Position numbers and translations under genes: made by a program
The notes under the pieces: generated by a model
Databases searched by the model: none
What the model saw: the letters and a program-made list of their open reading frames with translations, nothing else
Told to the model about the DNA's origin: nothing
Assembly: GCF_036345255.1 (NCBI RefSeq)
Contig: NZ_CP107783.1
Location: forward strand, 8,673,001 to 8,737,000
Reading direction: 5' to 3'
Source of the DNA: Streptomyces sp. NBC_00569
GTDB lineage: Bacteria; Actinomycetota; Actinomycetes; Streptomycetales; Streptomycetaceae
Length of the DNA: 64,000 nt
Part shown: positions 36,281 through 45,606 of the stretch, one piece after another
How positions within the stretch are numbered: the first letter of the stretch is position 1
How the letters are laid out: each line of letters starts with the position of its first letter

Positions 36281-36769
36281 TCAGCCGATCGGGAACTCCA
36301 ATTCCGGCCTGTCCCACATCACGGCGGGCGGATCGGCGGCCGCGGTGCCGGTGCGGACGGCTCCCGTGCTGCGGTAGAAGCCTTCGGCGGGCGGGTGCGA
36401 GACCACGCGGACCGAGGCGAGTCCGGCGGCGCGCGCCTCGTCCTTCATGTGGGCGACCAGCAGCCGCCCGATCCCGAGGCCCTGCGCCGCGTCGGCGACG
36501 AACATCAGGTCGAGCTCCGGCGGTGTGATCACGAGGGCGTAGAAACCGAGCACCAGGTCGTCGGCGCCGACCGCGACGAAGACGCGATGAGCCTCGATGT
36601 AGTCGGGGCCCACCCGGTAGCCGGCCACCATCGACGCGTACGGGGCCTCGTAGGCGCGGGACGTACGGACGAGCCGGGTCAGCCGCTTGGCGTCGCGGGC
36701 GGTCGCCCTGCGCACCCGGACCGCCCCGCCGGCCCCCGCGCTTTCCGGGGCTGTAATGCTCGAAGTCAT
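36281..36769 (-). CDS. GNAT-family N-acetyltransferase
   Basis: About 162 residues, single GNAT domain: VRVRRATARDAKRL opening, ELDLMFVADAAQGLGIGRLL with the acetyl-CoA-binding Q/G-x-G-x-G/A loop, and GFYRSTGAVRTG at the C-terminus. The substrate is unknown. ATG 36769 is used; ATG 36787 is six codons earlier and equally possible because neither has a good ribosome-binding site. It lies 30 bases upstream of the pyrophosphatase start, same strand, likely one unit. Confidence 0.83.
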   Translation of the reverse strand: MTSSITAPESAGAGGAVRVRRATARDAKRLTRLVRTSRAYEAPYASMVAGYRVGPDYIEAHRVFVAVGADDLVLGFYALVITPPELDLMFVADAAQGLGIGRLLVAHMKDEARAAGLASVRVVSHPPAEGFYRSTGAVRTGTAAADPPAVMWDRPELEFPIG

Positions 36770-36829
36770 AGTGAGAGTATTACGCATCCTGTCGCGCGGA
36801 TCGACCCGGGACCTTGTGTGCCGGCCGTC

Positions 36830-37990
36830 TCACGCGGGGGGAACGGTGGACTGCACCTGCCGCAGGAACGTCGCGTTGTCCGGCGTCTGCCGGATCCGCT
36901 CGACGAGCGTCTCGAGCCCGGCGTGCCCGTCCCGCGACTGAAGCGCGCGCCGCAGACCGCGTACGACCGCCAACTCGGCCTCGGGCAGCAGGAGTTCCTC
37001 GCGGCGCGTGCCGGACTGGGCGAGGTCGACGGCGGGGTGGATCCGGCGCTCGGCGAGGGTGCGGTCGAGGCGGATCTCCATGTTGCCCGTGCTCTTGAGC
37101 TCCTCGAAGAAGTAGTCGTCGGCGCGGGAGCCGGTGTCGACGAGCGCGGTGGCGAGGACGGTGAGCGAGCCGCCCTCCTCGGCGAGCCTCGCCGCTCCGA
37201 AGAACCGCTTGGGCCCGATCAGCGCGGAGGCGTCGACACCGCCGCTGAGCGTACGGCCGCCGGACGAGGCCGTGTTGTTGTGGGCGCGGCACAGGCGCGT
37301 CAGGGAGTCGAGGAGGATGACGACGTCCCGGCCGTCCTCGACGAGCCGCTTGGCGCGCTCGACGGCCAGTTCGGCCAGCGCGATGTGCGCCTTCGCGGGC
37401 TGGTCGAAGGTCGAGGCGAAGACCTCGCCCCGCACCGAGCGCCGCATGTCGGTGACCTCCTCCGGCCGTTCGTCGAGGAGCACCACCATCAGATGGGCCT
37501 CGGGGTGGTTCGTGGCGACGGACGCGGCGAGCTGCTGGAGCAGCACCGTCTTGCCGGTCTTGGGCGGCGCCACGATCAGCCCGCGCTGCCCCTTGCCGAT
37601 GGGGGTGAACAGGTCGACCAGGCGGGGCGTCACGCCGCCCTTCGCGGTTTCGAGGCGCAGTTGCTGCCGCGGGTGCAGGGGGGTGAGGTCACCGAACCGG
37701 GGCCGCCCGCGCAGCTCCTGGACGGGGCGCCCGTTGACGCGCTCGACCTCGGCGAGTACGCGCGGCCTGCCGCATGTCCCCTGGATCAAGTCGCCCTTGC
37801 GCAGGCCGAGTCGGCGGATGAGCGCGGCCGGGACCTGGACGTCGTGCGACGTCGGCAGGAGGTCGGCCAGGCGCAGGAACCCGGGCCCGTTGCCCGAGCT
37901 GTCGAGGACGCCCGCGGCCTGGACCGCGACCTCCTTCGGCTGCGACGTGAACGCCTTTGTGGTGGTGGGGGGTTCGAGTGTGGTGGTCAT
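36830..37990 (-). CDS. Compact transcription termination factor Rho paralogue
   Basis: A 386-residue Rho. RNA-binding OB fold at about 30-110 (GFLRLADLLP; DVQVPAALIRR), Walker A APPKTGKT at 141-148, Walker B VILLDSLTRL, Q-loop TLSGGVDASAL and R-loop-like DTGSRADDYFFEELKSTGNM. All ATPase and secondary-site motifs are present. It lacks the N-terminal Rho_N helical domain and the large actinobacterial insertion: housekeeping Streptomyces Rho is far longer (about 700). I therefore read it as a second, short Rho. ATG 37990 has an AAAGGA site; about 340 bases of leader follow upstream. Confidence 0.88.
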   Translation of the reverse strand: MTTTLEPPTTTKAFTSQPKEVAVQAAGVLDSSGNGPGFLRLADLLPTSHDVQVPAALIRRLGLRKGDLIQGTCGRPRVLAEVERVNGRPVQELRGRPRFGDLTPLHPRQQLRLETAKGGVTPRLVDLFTPIGKGQRGLIVAPPKTGKTVLLQQLAASVATNHPEAHLMVVLLDERPEEVTDMRRSVRGEVFASTFDQPAKAHIALAELAVERAKRLVEDGRDVVILLDSLTRLCRAHNNTASSGGRTLSGGVDASALIGPKRFFGAARLAEEGGSLTVLATALVDTGSRADDYFFEELKSTGNMEIRLDRTLAERRIHPAVDLAQSGTRREELLLPEAELAVVRGLRRALQSRDGHAGLETLVERIRQTPDNATFLRQVQSTVPPA

Positions 37991-38401
37991 CGGAATCGGT
38001 CCTTTCGCGGACGTTCGTACGAGAGCATGAGTGAGGTGGGATCCGGCGGGATCGGGGCGGTGACTGCACGCCCCGCTGAGGCGGGCGGGCGAAGAGGCCC
38101 GTGAAAGCCCTGAGAAGCCTGTGGCCGGGGAGAAGCGATGCGGGGTACGGCGCGTCGGCGCCGCCTGGCGCATCGCTGACATCGATTCGACGAATCCCGC
38201 TGTCGCGGCGATTCGGAGAGGGAGACTGGCACCGGCGCCGAAGAGGCGGCTAGCACATGTGCCATTCGCACTGTAACACCATGGGGGCGCCGTCCCGCAA
38301 GGACTCACGTCACGGGCCACCGTTCCCAGCCGCCCCGTGAACCCTGCTCGACCCCTTGAGCAAAGCCCCGTGACGCCGGGCGCGGCCTATGCTGAGCCCC
38401 G
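37991..38401. other. Leader/promoter region between rho paralogue and methyltransferase (no gene)
   Basis: 410 bp between divergent genes. The frame of the rho paralogue stays open to 38320, but the added residues look like a leader. It contains two related words, GATTCGACGAATC and GGCGATTCGG, near 38185-38215. No RNA class recognised. Confidence 0.45.
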
Positions 38402-39127
38402 ATGTTCGCACCTGAAGGCCCCACAGTCCGGGAGCTCGCCGTCCAGGCGCTGTCCTCCGTCGAGCGCGGCTACGACCTGCTCGCCCCCAAGTTCGACCGC
38501 ACGCCGTTCCGCACGCCCCGGTCGGTCCTCGCACCCGTGACCCGTGCCCTACGCGGCATGGGCCCCTTCGAGCGCGGACTCGACCTGTGCTGCGGGACCG
38601 GCGCGGGGTTCGGTGTGCTGGCGCAGGTGTGCCGCGAGCGGCCTGTCGGGGTCGACATCAGCGCGGGCATGCTCACGGCGGGCCGCGCGGCCCACGGGAG
38701 CGGCGCGGACCTGGTGCGCGGCGACGCCCTCGCCCTGCCCTTCGGACCGGCCTTCGACCTCGTCGTCAGCTTCGGGGCGTTCGGCCACTTCCTGCCGCGG
38801 CAGCGGCCCGCCCTGTTCGCCCAGGTCCACTCCGTGCTGCGGCCGGGCGGACGCTTCGCGTTCCCGGTGCCGGCGCCCGCGCGGCCCGGCTCCCGCGGCT
38901 ACTGGTCGATGCTGGCCTTCGACGGCGCGATGCGGGTCCGCAACGCGCTGTGGCGGCCGCCCTTCGTCATGTACTACCGCGGCTTCCGCCTCGGCGACGT
39001 ACGCAGCGAGCTGGTCAGGGCCGGTTTCGACGTGGCGCTCCGGGCGCTGCCCGAACTCGGCGAGCGCTCCGACGGCAGCCCCAGATGCCGCCTCCTGGTG
39101 GCCACGAAGGCCGGCCCGCCGCGCTAG
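38402..39127 (+). CDS. Class I SAM-dependent methyltransferase
   Basis: A 241-residue methyltransferase: motif I GLDLCCGTGAGFG, motif II VGVDISAGML, then GDALALPFG and SVLRPGGRFAFPVP. It belongs to the UbiE/methyltransferase-11 group; the substrate is unknown. Its TAG stop overlaps the opposing NTF2-like gene's stop in a 4-base CTAG palindrome. Confidence 0.85.
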   Translation: MFAPEGPTVRELAVQALSSVERGYDLLAPKFDRTPFRTPRSVLAPVTRALRGMGPFERGLDLCCGTGAGFGVLAQVCRERPVGVDISAGMLTAGRAAHGSGADLVRGDALALPFGPAFDLVVSFGAFGHFLPRQRPALFAQVHSVLRPGGRFAFPVPAPARPGSRGYWSMLAFDGAMRVRNALWRPPFVMYYRGFRLGDVRSELVRAGFDVALRALPELGERSDGSPRCRLLVATKAGPPR

Positions 39128-39609
39128 ACGGCCGTCTCGGGCGCCCCGCCCGCCTGCCGTACGTCCTCGTGGAGGTGCACGATCAGCCAGCGGCCCACCG
39201 TGGGGTCCTTGCGCAGGACCGCCGTGTTCCGCAGCAGCTCGGGACGGAGCGGGGTGCCGTCCGGGCCGGGTGTGTACGCGACGCGCAGCCAGTAGCGCAG
39301 GACCGCCGTGTCGCCGAACACGTCGACGACCGGGTCGTACGGGCGAAGACCGCTCCCCACGGGCCCGTCCCCGGACTCGGGCCGCTCGTCTCGCACCCGG
39401 TCCAGGTCCGGCTTGCCGAGCAGCAGCGGCTCGGCGGCCGGGTCCCAGATCGTCGCCTCCGGGTCGAGCCGGGCGTCGATCTGGGCGCGGTCCCCGGTGG
39501 CGTACGCCTCGTACATGCCGGTCACGACGGACCAGACGGCGGCCACGTCGCCGGGCGCCGCGCCCGGCCTGGCCAGTGCGGGGCGGGCGGACACGGCGGA
39601 CTCGGGCAT
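39124..39609 (-). CDS. SnoaL/NTF2-like (DUF4440-type) protein
   Basis: A 161-residue cone-shaped NTF2-fold protein (VWSVVTGMYEAYATGDRAQI; DPEATIWDP; LRYWLRVAYTPGPDG; WLIVHLHEDVR). The fold covers ketosteroid-isomerase-like and polyketide-cyclase-like enzymes and pure binding proteins; no catalytic set is recognised. ATG 39609. It is convergent with the methyltransferase. Confidence 0.75.
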   Translation of the reverse strand: MPESAVSARPALARPGAAPGDVAAVWSVVTGMYEAYATGDRAQIDARLDPEATIWDPAAEPLLLGKPDLDRVRDERPESGDGPVGSGLRPYDPVVDVFGDTAVLRYWLRVAYTPGPDGTPLRPELLRNTAVLRKDPTVGRWLIVHLHEDVRQAGGAPETAV

Positions 39610-39746
39610 GAGGGCTGCTCCTGGTCGGACGGGGACGGCGCGCCGGGGCGGCGCCGATGCCAGGCCACCGTAACGGGTCGTCGGTGCCGGATGATCCGTC
39701 GGGCCGGGACGAGGCCCGGCCCGGTGGGACACCGGCGCGGGCGCGG

Positions 39747-40973
39747 CTAAGGGTGTGGCCGGTTCGCGGCCTGTGCCGTGGGCCGGCGGTGCGGCGACGG
39801 CATGGTGTCCTGCGGAAACGTCAGCTGGCCGCTCATCCACCGCATGGCCGGAGCGATCTCCCGCTGCCAGGTCGTGAAGTGGTGGCTGCCGCGCGGCAGG
39901 ATGATCCGGGCCGACGTCATGGGCGACTTCACCGCGTGCAGGAACCTCATCGTGTCGCCGTAGTCCTTCTCGCCCGACCTGCTGCTGGCGGCCAGGACGG
40001 ACACGCGCGGCACGGGCAGGTGGTCCAGACGCCAGATGAGGTCGTGCTCGCGCTGCCGCCGCGCGGCGCCGGGACCCGAGCCGAAGAGGCTGCCGGTGGT
40101 CAGGTCGTCGCCGATCCTGTAGTCCGCCGACAGCGCCGCCGCCGACGTGTACACGCCGGGGTGGCGCAGGACGAGCTGGAGCGCGCACGTGCCGCCCGAC
40201 GAGTAGCCGAGAGCGCCCCACGCGCTGGGGTCGTGACCCACGCGGTACGACCGCTTGAGCGCCTCCGGCAGATCCTTCGAGAAGAACGTCTCGGCCTGCG
40301 GGCCGCCCGGCACGTTCACGCACTCCGTGTCGCGGGGCGGCGCGATCGTCGGGCGCACCATCACGATCACCGTCGGCTGGATCCCGCCCGCCCTCAGCAG
40401 CCGGCCGGCGGTCTGCGGGACCTGGAGGTACTGCGCGAGGTTCATGATGCCGCCCGGGTAGCCGCTGATCGCGACCATCACGGGGAAGCGCTGGCGGTGG
40501 AACTGCTTCTGGAAGTACTGCGGCGGCAGATACACGAACGCCGGGTTCACGGCCCTGCTGCGACGTCCGACGATCTTGACCGACTCGACCCGGCCGACCT
40601 GTGCCGCGGGCCCGTGCGGAATGCCCTTCACCCGATCGAGGCCCTGCGGCCCGGCGGGCTGCACCAGACCGCCGCGCACCGCACCGACGGTGGAGTGGAC
40701 GCCGGACCGGCCGAGCGCCGTGACCTCGGCGGGCGCCTTGTCGACATGGCCGAGCAGCTCGTCCCACGAGCCGTAGAAGTCGAAGTTCGTGTTCACCGCG
40801 ACGGCGAACGCGGTGAGGATCGTGAGCTGGGTCGCGCCGATCACGCCGAGGCGGCCGAGCACGGCCATGGGCCCGCGCCGGGCGAGCCGCGGCCACACCC
40901 GGACCGCGAGGCCCACACACACCAGGGCGGCCAGCACCGTCGCGTACTCGAGTGCCCGGCTCGTCAGGCCCAT
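39747..40973 (-). CDS. Membrane-anchored esterase-D/antigen-85-like alpha/beta hydrolase
   Basis: A 408-residue protein. Two N-terminal membrane helices (about 8-25 and 38-58) are followed by an extracellular esterase-fold domain. The nucleophile elbow is GYSSGG (Ser in LGYSSGGTCALQ); other landmarks are NPAFVYLPPQYF, MVAISGYPGG and GSHHFTTWQREI with the catalytic His. The family includes mycolyltransferase-like and tributyrin esterases; the physiological substrate in Streptomyces is unknown. It is divergent from the 41082 gene. Confidence 0.82.
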   Translation of the reverse strand: MGLTSRALEYATVLAALVCVGLAVRVWPRLARRGPMAVLGRLGVIGATQLTILTAFAVAVNTNFDFYGSWDELLGHVDKAPAEVTALGRSGVHSTVGAVRGGLVQPAGPQGLDRVKGIPHGPAAQVGRVESVKIVGRRSRAVNPAFVYLPPQYFQKQFHRQRFPVMVAISGYPGGIMNLAQYLQVPQTAGRLLRAGGIQPTVIVMVRPTIAPPRDTECVNVPGGPQAETFFSKDLPEALKRSYRVGHDPSAWGALGYSSGGTCALQLVLRHPGVYTSAAALSADYRIGDDLTTGSLFGSGPGAARRQREHDLIWRLDHLPVPRVSVLAASSRSGEKDYGDTMRFLHAVKSPMTSARIILPRGSHHFTTWQREIAPAMRWMSGQLTFPQDTMPSPHRRPTAQAANRPHP

Positions 40974-41081
40974 GTCTTCCTCAACTTTCAGCCGTCATCT
41001 GCGCTGTTCGGCAGTTTTCACCGGAAAGAGGCGCGATGACCGAGGAAGGTTTGCCGGCCACCGCGTTCTTACCCTGCTCCT

Positions 41082-42875
41082 GTGTCGCTCTTACTCCAGC
41101 GAGGTGGAGCGCTCCTACGCTCGGTCACTGTGAAACAACGCCCCGCCGCCGTGGCAGGTCACACGTGCCTGATCATCGGAATTCTGGACATCGCGTCGGC
41201 GATCTCCCCGCACATGCAGGAGACCCGCATAGAGCGCATCGCGCCCTACGTGCCGGGCCTCGCCGAGGAGGTGGCCCGCGCCGCCGCGCTCGCCGCGGGA
41301 CTGCTGCTCGTGATGCTCGCCAGAGGCCTGCGCCGCCGTAAACGGCGCGCCTGGGAGGCGGCCGTGGGGCTCCTCGCGGTCAGCGCGCTCGTCCAGGGCG
41401 TGCGCCATCACGCCCTGATCCCCGCGACCGTCTCGGTCGTCCTGTGCGTCGCGCTCGTCGCCTACCGCGACGAGTTCTACGCACTCGCCGACCCGCGCGG
41501 CAGAACGCGCGCCCTGTGGAACCTCGTCGTCCTCGGCGGCAGCAGCATCGGGCTCGGCCTGCTCGTCGTCGGGGTGCGGGCGAACCAGGAGGCGGGCCAC
41601 GCCATCACTTTCGCGGACCGGGTCCGGGAGGTCGCCTACGGCCTGCTCGGTGCGTCGGGCCCCATCGCGTACAGGAGTGACCGGGCCGGCGACGTCGTGT
41701 ACTTCTCGCTGCTGGCTCTCGGCGTGGTCACCGCCGCCACCAGCGTCTATCTCGCCCTGCGGCCCGTCTCCCTGCGCCCCGCCGACAGCGACGAACGGCT
41801 GCGCGCCCTGCTGGCTGACGAGGGCCGGCGCGACTCGCTCGGCTACTTCTCGCTGCGCGGCGACAAGAGTGTCCTCTTCTCGCCCTCCGGCAAGGCCGCC
41901 GTCGCCTACCGCGTGGTGTCCGGCGTCGCCCTGGCGGGCGGTGACCCCATCGGTGACCACGAGGCCTGGCCCGGTGCCATCAAGGAGTTCCTGCGGCAGT
42001 GCGCCCTGCACGCCTGGACCCCCGCCGTCATGGGGTGCAGCGAACTCGGCGGACAGGTCTGGACCCGCGAAGGCGGCCTCAAGGCCCTGGAGCTGGGCGA
42101 CGAGGCCATCGTCGACTGCCAGGCCTTCAGCCTCTCGGGGCGCACCATGCGCAACGTCCGGCAGATGGTCAACCGCATCGAACGCGCCGGCTACACCTGC
42201 CGCATGCGGCGCGTACGCGATCTGCCCGACGAGGAGAAGAAGCGGCTGCGCGAGGCCGCCGCCGCGTGGCGGGGCAGCGCCACCGAACGCGGGTTCTCCA
42301 TGGCGCTCGGCCGGTTCGGCGACCCCGGCGACGGGGACTGCGTCGTCGTCACCGCCCACCAGGACGACGAGGCGGGCAACGACCGTGTGCGCGCCCTGCT
42401 CCACTTCGTGCCCTGGGGCGAGGACGGTCTCTCCCTCGACCTGATGCGCCGCGACCGCACGGCCGAGCCGGGCCTGAACGAACTCCTCATCGTGGCCGCT
42501 CTGCGCGGCGCCCCCGCGCTCGGAGTGCGCCGTATGTCGCTCAACTTCGCGGTGTTCCGGGCCGCTCTCGCGCGCGGCGAGCGCCTCGGCGCGGGCCCGG
42601 TGCTGCGGGTGTGGCGGGGGCTGCTCGTGTTTCTGTCGCGCTGGTTCCAGATCGAGTCCCTGTACCGCTTCAACGCGAAGTTCCGGCCCGAGTGGGAGCC
42701 GCGCTTCGTCGTCTACCCCACGGTGCGCGACCTGCCGAGGATCAGCTGGGCCTGTCTCCAGGCCGAGGCGTTCGTCGTCCTGCCGCACCCGGCGGAGCGG
42801 TTGAGGCAGTTGCTGCGGAACCGGCCCGCCGCCCGTGAGGACACGCCGCAGCCGGTGAAGGTCACCACCCCGTGA
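41082..42875 (+). CDS. Phosphatidylglycerol lysyltransferase-like (DUF2156, LysX/MprF type) membrane protein
   Basis: A 597-residue protein. Five to six N-terminal helices (to about residue 240) are followed by a DUF2156 domain (GYFSLRGDKSVLFSPSGKAA; YRVVSGVALAGGDPIGD; AWRGSATERGFSMALGRFGD; MSLNFAVFRAALARGE). Relatives transfer lysine or other residues to membrane phosphatidylglycerol. There is no lysyl-tRNA synthetase domain, unlike mycobacterial LysX, so this is the short form. GTG 41082 is the start. The convergent GT-C gene overlaps its last 14 bases. Confidence 0.83.
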   Translation: MSLLLQRGGALLRSVTVKQRPAAVAGHTCLIIGILDIASAISPHMQETRIERIAPYVPGLAEEVARAAALAAGLLLVMLARGLRRRKRRAWEAAVGLLAVSALVQGVRHHALIPATVSVVLCVALVAYRDEFYALADPRGRTRALWNLVVLGGSSIGLGLLVVGVRANQEAGHAITFADRVREVAYGLLGASGPIAYRSDRAGDVVYFSLLALGVVTAATSVYLALRPVSLRPADSDERLRALLADEGRRDSLGYFSLRGDKSVLFSPSGKAAVAYRVVSGVALAGGDPIGDHEAWPGAIKEFLRQCALHAWTPAVMGCSELGGQVWTREGGLKALELGDEAIVDCQAFSLSGRTMRNVRQMVNRIERAGYTCRMRRVRDLPDEEKKRLREAAAAWRGSATERGFSMALGRFGDPGDGDCVVVTAHQDDEAGNDRVRALLHFVPWGEDGLSLDLMRRDRTAEPGLNELLIVAALRGAPALGVRRMSLNFAVFRAALARGERLGAGPVLRVWRGLLVFLSRWFQIESLYRFNAKFRPEWEPRFVVYPTVRDLPRISWACLQAEAFVVLPHPAERLRQLLRNRPAAREDTPQPVKVTTP

Positions 42876-44244
42876 CCAGCAGGTGGTTGACCAGCAGGGT
42901 GAGCACCGCCTGCGCGGTCAGCCACCCGCGGCGCCACCGCGCGGGCAGCAGGGCGGTGGCCGCGACGAGCCAGACGGCGAACGGGAGCCAGATACGTTCC
43001 GTCTCCGCCTTGCTCATGCCCGACAGATCGGCGGCCAGGAGGGCGAGCGCCGCGCCGAGGACGACCAGCGCGAGCCGCCCCTCCGGCTCCGCACGCGCGC
43101 GCAGGACACGCCCCGGAACCCGGCTCAGCCCCGCCGCCGTGGCAAGCCCGACGATCAGCACGGTGCACGCGAGGTTGGCCCACACCCAGTAGCCGTACGG
43201 CCGGGTCCCGCCCGCGCCCTGGTAGTAGCGCTCCGTCAGCAGGTGATAGGCCTCCCACCAGTTGAACCCGACGAGGGTGAACGCGACGGGCACCACGGCC
43301 GCCCCCACCACGAACAGCGGCAGCGGCCGGAGTGTCCGCGCCACGAGCAGCGCGGCCGCCGCGACGAGGACCATCAGCGTCAGCCCGTACGACAGATAGC
43401 AGGTGAGCCCGAACAGCAGTCCGCCGCCGAGGGCCGCCCAGCGGCTGCCGTGGGTGGCCGCCACCGCGAGCAGCGCCACCGACCAGGCGGCGACCGCCGC
43501 GAAGTAGCCGTCCGCCGACGTGCCCACCCAGACCGCGGACGGCGCGAGCACCAGGAAGGGCGCCGCGCGGCGGGCCGTCCGCTCGCCGGCGAGCACGCGC
43601 ACCGTGACGAGGACGGCGACAGCCGCCGTGCACCCCACCGTGATGCACCACACCCCGGCCCACGCGCCCCCGCCGAGCCCGATCCGGTCCAGGCCCACGA
43701 AGGTCAGCGTCGCCGCCGGCGGATGCCCCGCGACATGGGGCGGCCAGTGGTCGGGGGAGTGCAGCAGGATGTGCCGCGTGAAGTCCCGCAGCGTCGCGCC
43801 GACGTCGTCGAACCGGTCGATGACCCGCAGATACTCGTACGACGTGGTGAGGCGTCCGGCGATGCCCCGCTGCCAGCCGTCGACGAGCGCGAGCGAGAAG
43901 GTCCACGCCGCCGACGCGGCCCACACGGCGGGCAGCAGCCGCCGCCACCGAAGCCGGTCCGCCACCCCGGGCCCGTACGTGATGACCAGTACGGCGACGG
44001 CGATCGCCGCCGGGGTCCCCGGGCCCACGTGGGGATCCCAATGGGCGTACAGGGGTGCCCAGTCGACGTACAGGTTGCCGTAGTGGTCCTCGATGTACCG
44101 GCCCACGAGCGCGGCCGTCGCGACCAGGGCGGCGGCGGCTGCGGCGGCGAGCAGGTCACGGCGCGTCCCGGTGGAGGGTGGCGCGGTGCGGGGGGCGTCG
44201 GGGGGAGCTTCGAGCTTCACACCCGGAACGCTAGGCGCCCGCAC
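42862..44244 (-). CDS. GT-C-like polytopic membrane protein (putative glycosyltransferase)
   Basis: A 460-residue protein with about ten helices and a conserved first extracellular loop (DHYGNLYVDWAPLYAHWDPH; then HILLHSPDHWPPHVAGHPPA), the general look of polyprenyl-phosphate sugar-dependent GT-C enzymes. An acidic/aromatic loop is typical of the catalytic site, but no exact family signature can be claimed. It may act in an envelope glycoconjugate pathway with the GT2, DUF2064 and epimerase genes nearby. GTG/ATG start near 44244, divergent from the oxidoreductase gene. Confidence 0.7.
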   Translation of the reverse strand: MRAPSVPGVKLEAPPDAPRTAPPSTGTRRDLLAAAAAAALVATAALVGRYIEDHYGNLYVDWAPLYAHWDPHVGPGTPAAIAVAVLVITYGPGVADRLRWRRLLPAVWAASAAWTFSLALVDGWQRGIAGRLTTSYEYLRVIDRFDDVGATLRDFTRHILLHSPDHWPPHVAGHPPAATLTFVGLDRIGLGGGAWAGVWCITVGCTAAVAVLVTVRVLAGERTARRAAPFLVLAPSAVWVGTSADGYFAAVAAWSVALLAVAATHGSRWAALGGGLLFGLTCYLSYGLTLMVLVAAAALLVARTLRPLPLFVVGAAVVPVAFTLVGFNWWEAYHLLTERYYQGAGGTRPYGYWVWANLACTVLIVGLATAAGLSRVPGRVLRARAEPEGRLALVVLGAALALLAADLSGMSKAETERIWLPFAVWLVAATALLPARWRRGWLTAQAVLTLLVNHLLVTGW

Positions 44245-44373
44245 CGCCCATATGGTGCACCGCGAGGTCGCGTCACCGAACCGTCAGATCTTCCTGCGCC
44301 GATCCGCGGGCTGTGCGCAATACGGTCGGAACAGGTCGGCGGGCCCCCGCCGCGCACAGCCTGAAGGAACCAC

Positions 44374-45606
44374 ATGGGCGTCCTCCCCCGCACTCTCCCC
44401 GATCCGTGGCGCAGCCCCCTGCGTGGCCCGCGCTTCACCGCGGTCCTCGGCCTCGTCCTGCTCGTCGGCATGACCCTGCTCTTCGTGACCGGCCTCCTGT
44501 CGTACGCCGCCTACAACCCGAACCTCGCGGCGGTCAACGACAAGACGCCCGGCAAGGGCCTGCTCGGCTTCTATCTGTTCTCCTGGCCGACGGACCCGCA
44601 CTGGCTGTACCGTCTCACCCAGGGACTGCACGTCACCGTGGGCGTCGTGCTCGTGCCCGTGCTCCTCGCCAAGCTGTGGTCGGTCGTGCCCAAACTGTTC
44701 GAGCTGCCCCCCGCGCGCTCCGTCGGCCACGCCCTGGAACGGCTGTCGCTGCTCCTGCTCGTGGGCGGCGCGCTCTTCGAGTTCGTGACCGGCATCCTCA
44801 ACGTGCAGCTCGACTACCTGTTCCCCGGCTCCTTCTATCCGCTGCACTTCTACGGCGCCTGGGTGTTCATCAGCGCGTTCGTCGTCCACGCGGTGCTGCG
44901 CGTGCCGCAGGCGCTGCGCGTGCTGCGCGAGCGGAAGGCGGGCCTGCCCGAGACGGGTGACCTGGTGCCGGCGAAACCGGCCGAGCCCACGGTCTCGCGG
45001 CGCGGGGCGTTCGCCATGGTCGGCGCGGGCTCGCTCCTGCTGCTCGTCACGACGGCCGGCCAGAGCATCGACGGGGGATGGCGCCGCACCGCTCTGTTCG
45101 CGCCGCACGGCGGCGCCGACCCGGGCACCGGCCCCGGCCGCTTCCAGATCAACAAGACCGCCGCCGTGGCCGGCATCCGCACCGCCGACACGGGCGAGCC
45201 GTGGCGGCTCGTCGTCACCGGACCGAAAGGCACCGTCCACCGGCTCACCCGCGACGACCTTCTGCGACTACCGCAGCACACCAGCGCGTTGCCCATCGCC
45301 TGCGTCGAAGGCTGGTCCACGGACGACCAGCACTGGAGCGGCGTACGGCTGCGCGACCTCGCCGCCCTCGCCGGGACCGACGGCGACACCGACGTGTTCG
45401 TCGAATCGCTGCAACAGCACGGCGCGTTCCGGAAGGCGGCCTTGCGGCACAACCAGGTCCACGACCCGCGCTCCCTGCTCGCCCTGCGCGTCAACGGAGC
45501 CGACCTCACCCTCGACCACGGCTACCCGGCCCGTGTCATCGTCCCCGCGGCGCCGGGAGTCCTCAACACCAAGTGGGTCGCCCGCATGACGTTCGGAGCG
45601 CTGTGA
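44374..45606 (+). CDS. Membrane-bound molybdopterin oxidoreductase, cytochrome-b-like + sulfite-oxidase-like fusion
   Basis: A 410-residue fusion. The N-terminal half has four helices with histidines in positions suited to heme b (LTQGLHVTVG; PLHFYGAWVF; FVVHAVLR). After a basic linker (RRGAFAMVG) and a further helix, a sulfite-oxidase/YedY-type Moco domain begins (KTAAVAGIRTADTGEPWRL). The probable molybdenum-ligand Cys is in PIACVEGWSTDDQHW, followed by WSGVRLRDLAALAG. It would move electrons between membrane quinone and an external substrate. The next gene starts at its stop (TGATG). Confidence 0.85.
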   Translation: MGVLPRTLPDPWRSPLRGPRFTAVLGLVLLVGMTLLFVTGLLSYAAYNPNLAAVNDKTPGKGLLGFYLFSWPTDPHWLYRLTQGLHVTVGVVLVPVLLAKLWSVVPKLFELPPARSVGHALERLSLLLLVGGALFEFVTGILNVQLDYLFPGSFYPLHFYGAWVFISAFVVHAVLRVPQALRVLRERKAGLPETGDLVPAKPAEPTVSRRGAFAMVGAGSLLLLVTTAGQSIDGGWRRTALFAPHGGADPGTGPGRFQINKTAAVAGIRTADTGEPWRLVVTGPKGTVHRLTRDDLLRLPQHTSALPIACVEGWSTDDQHWSGVRLRDLAALAGTDGDTDVFVESLQQHGAFRKAALRHNQVHDPRSLLALRVNGADLTLDHGYPARVIVPAAPGVLNTKWVARMTFGAL

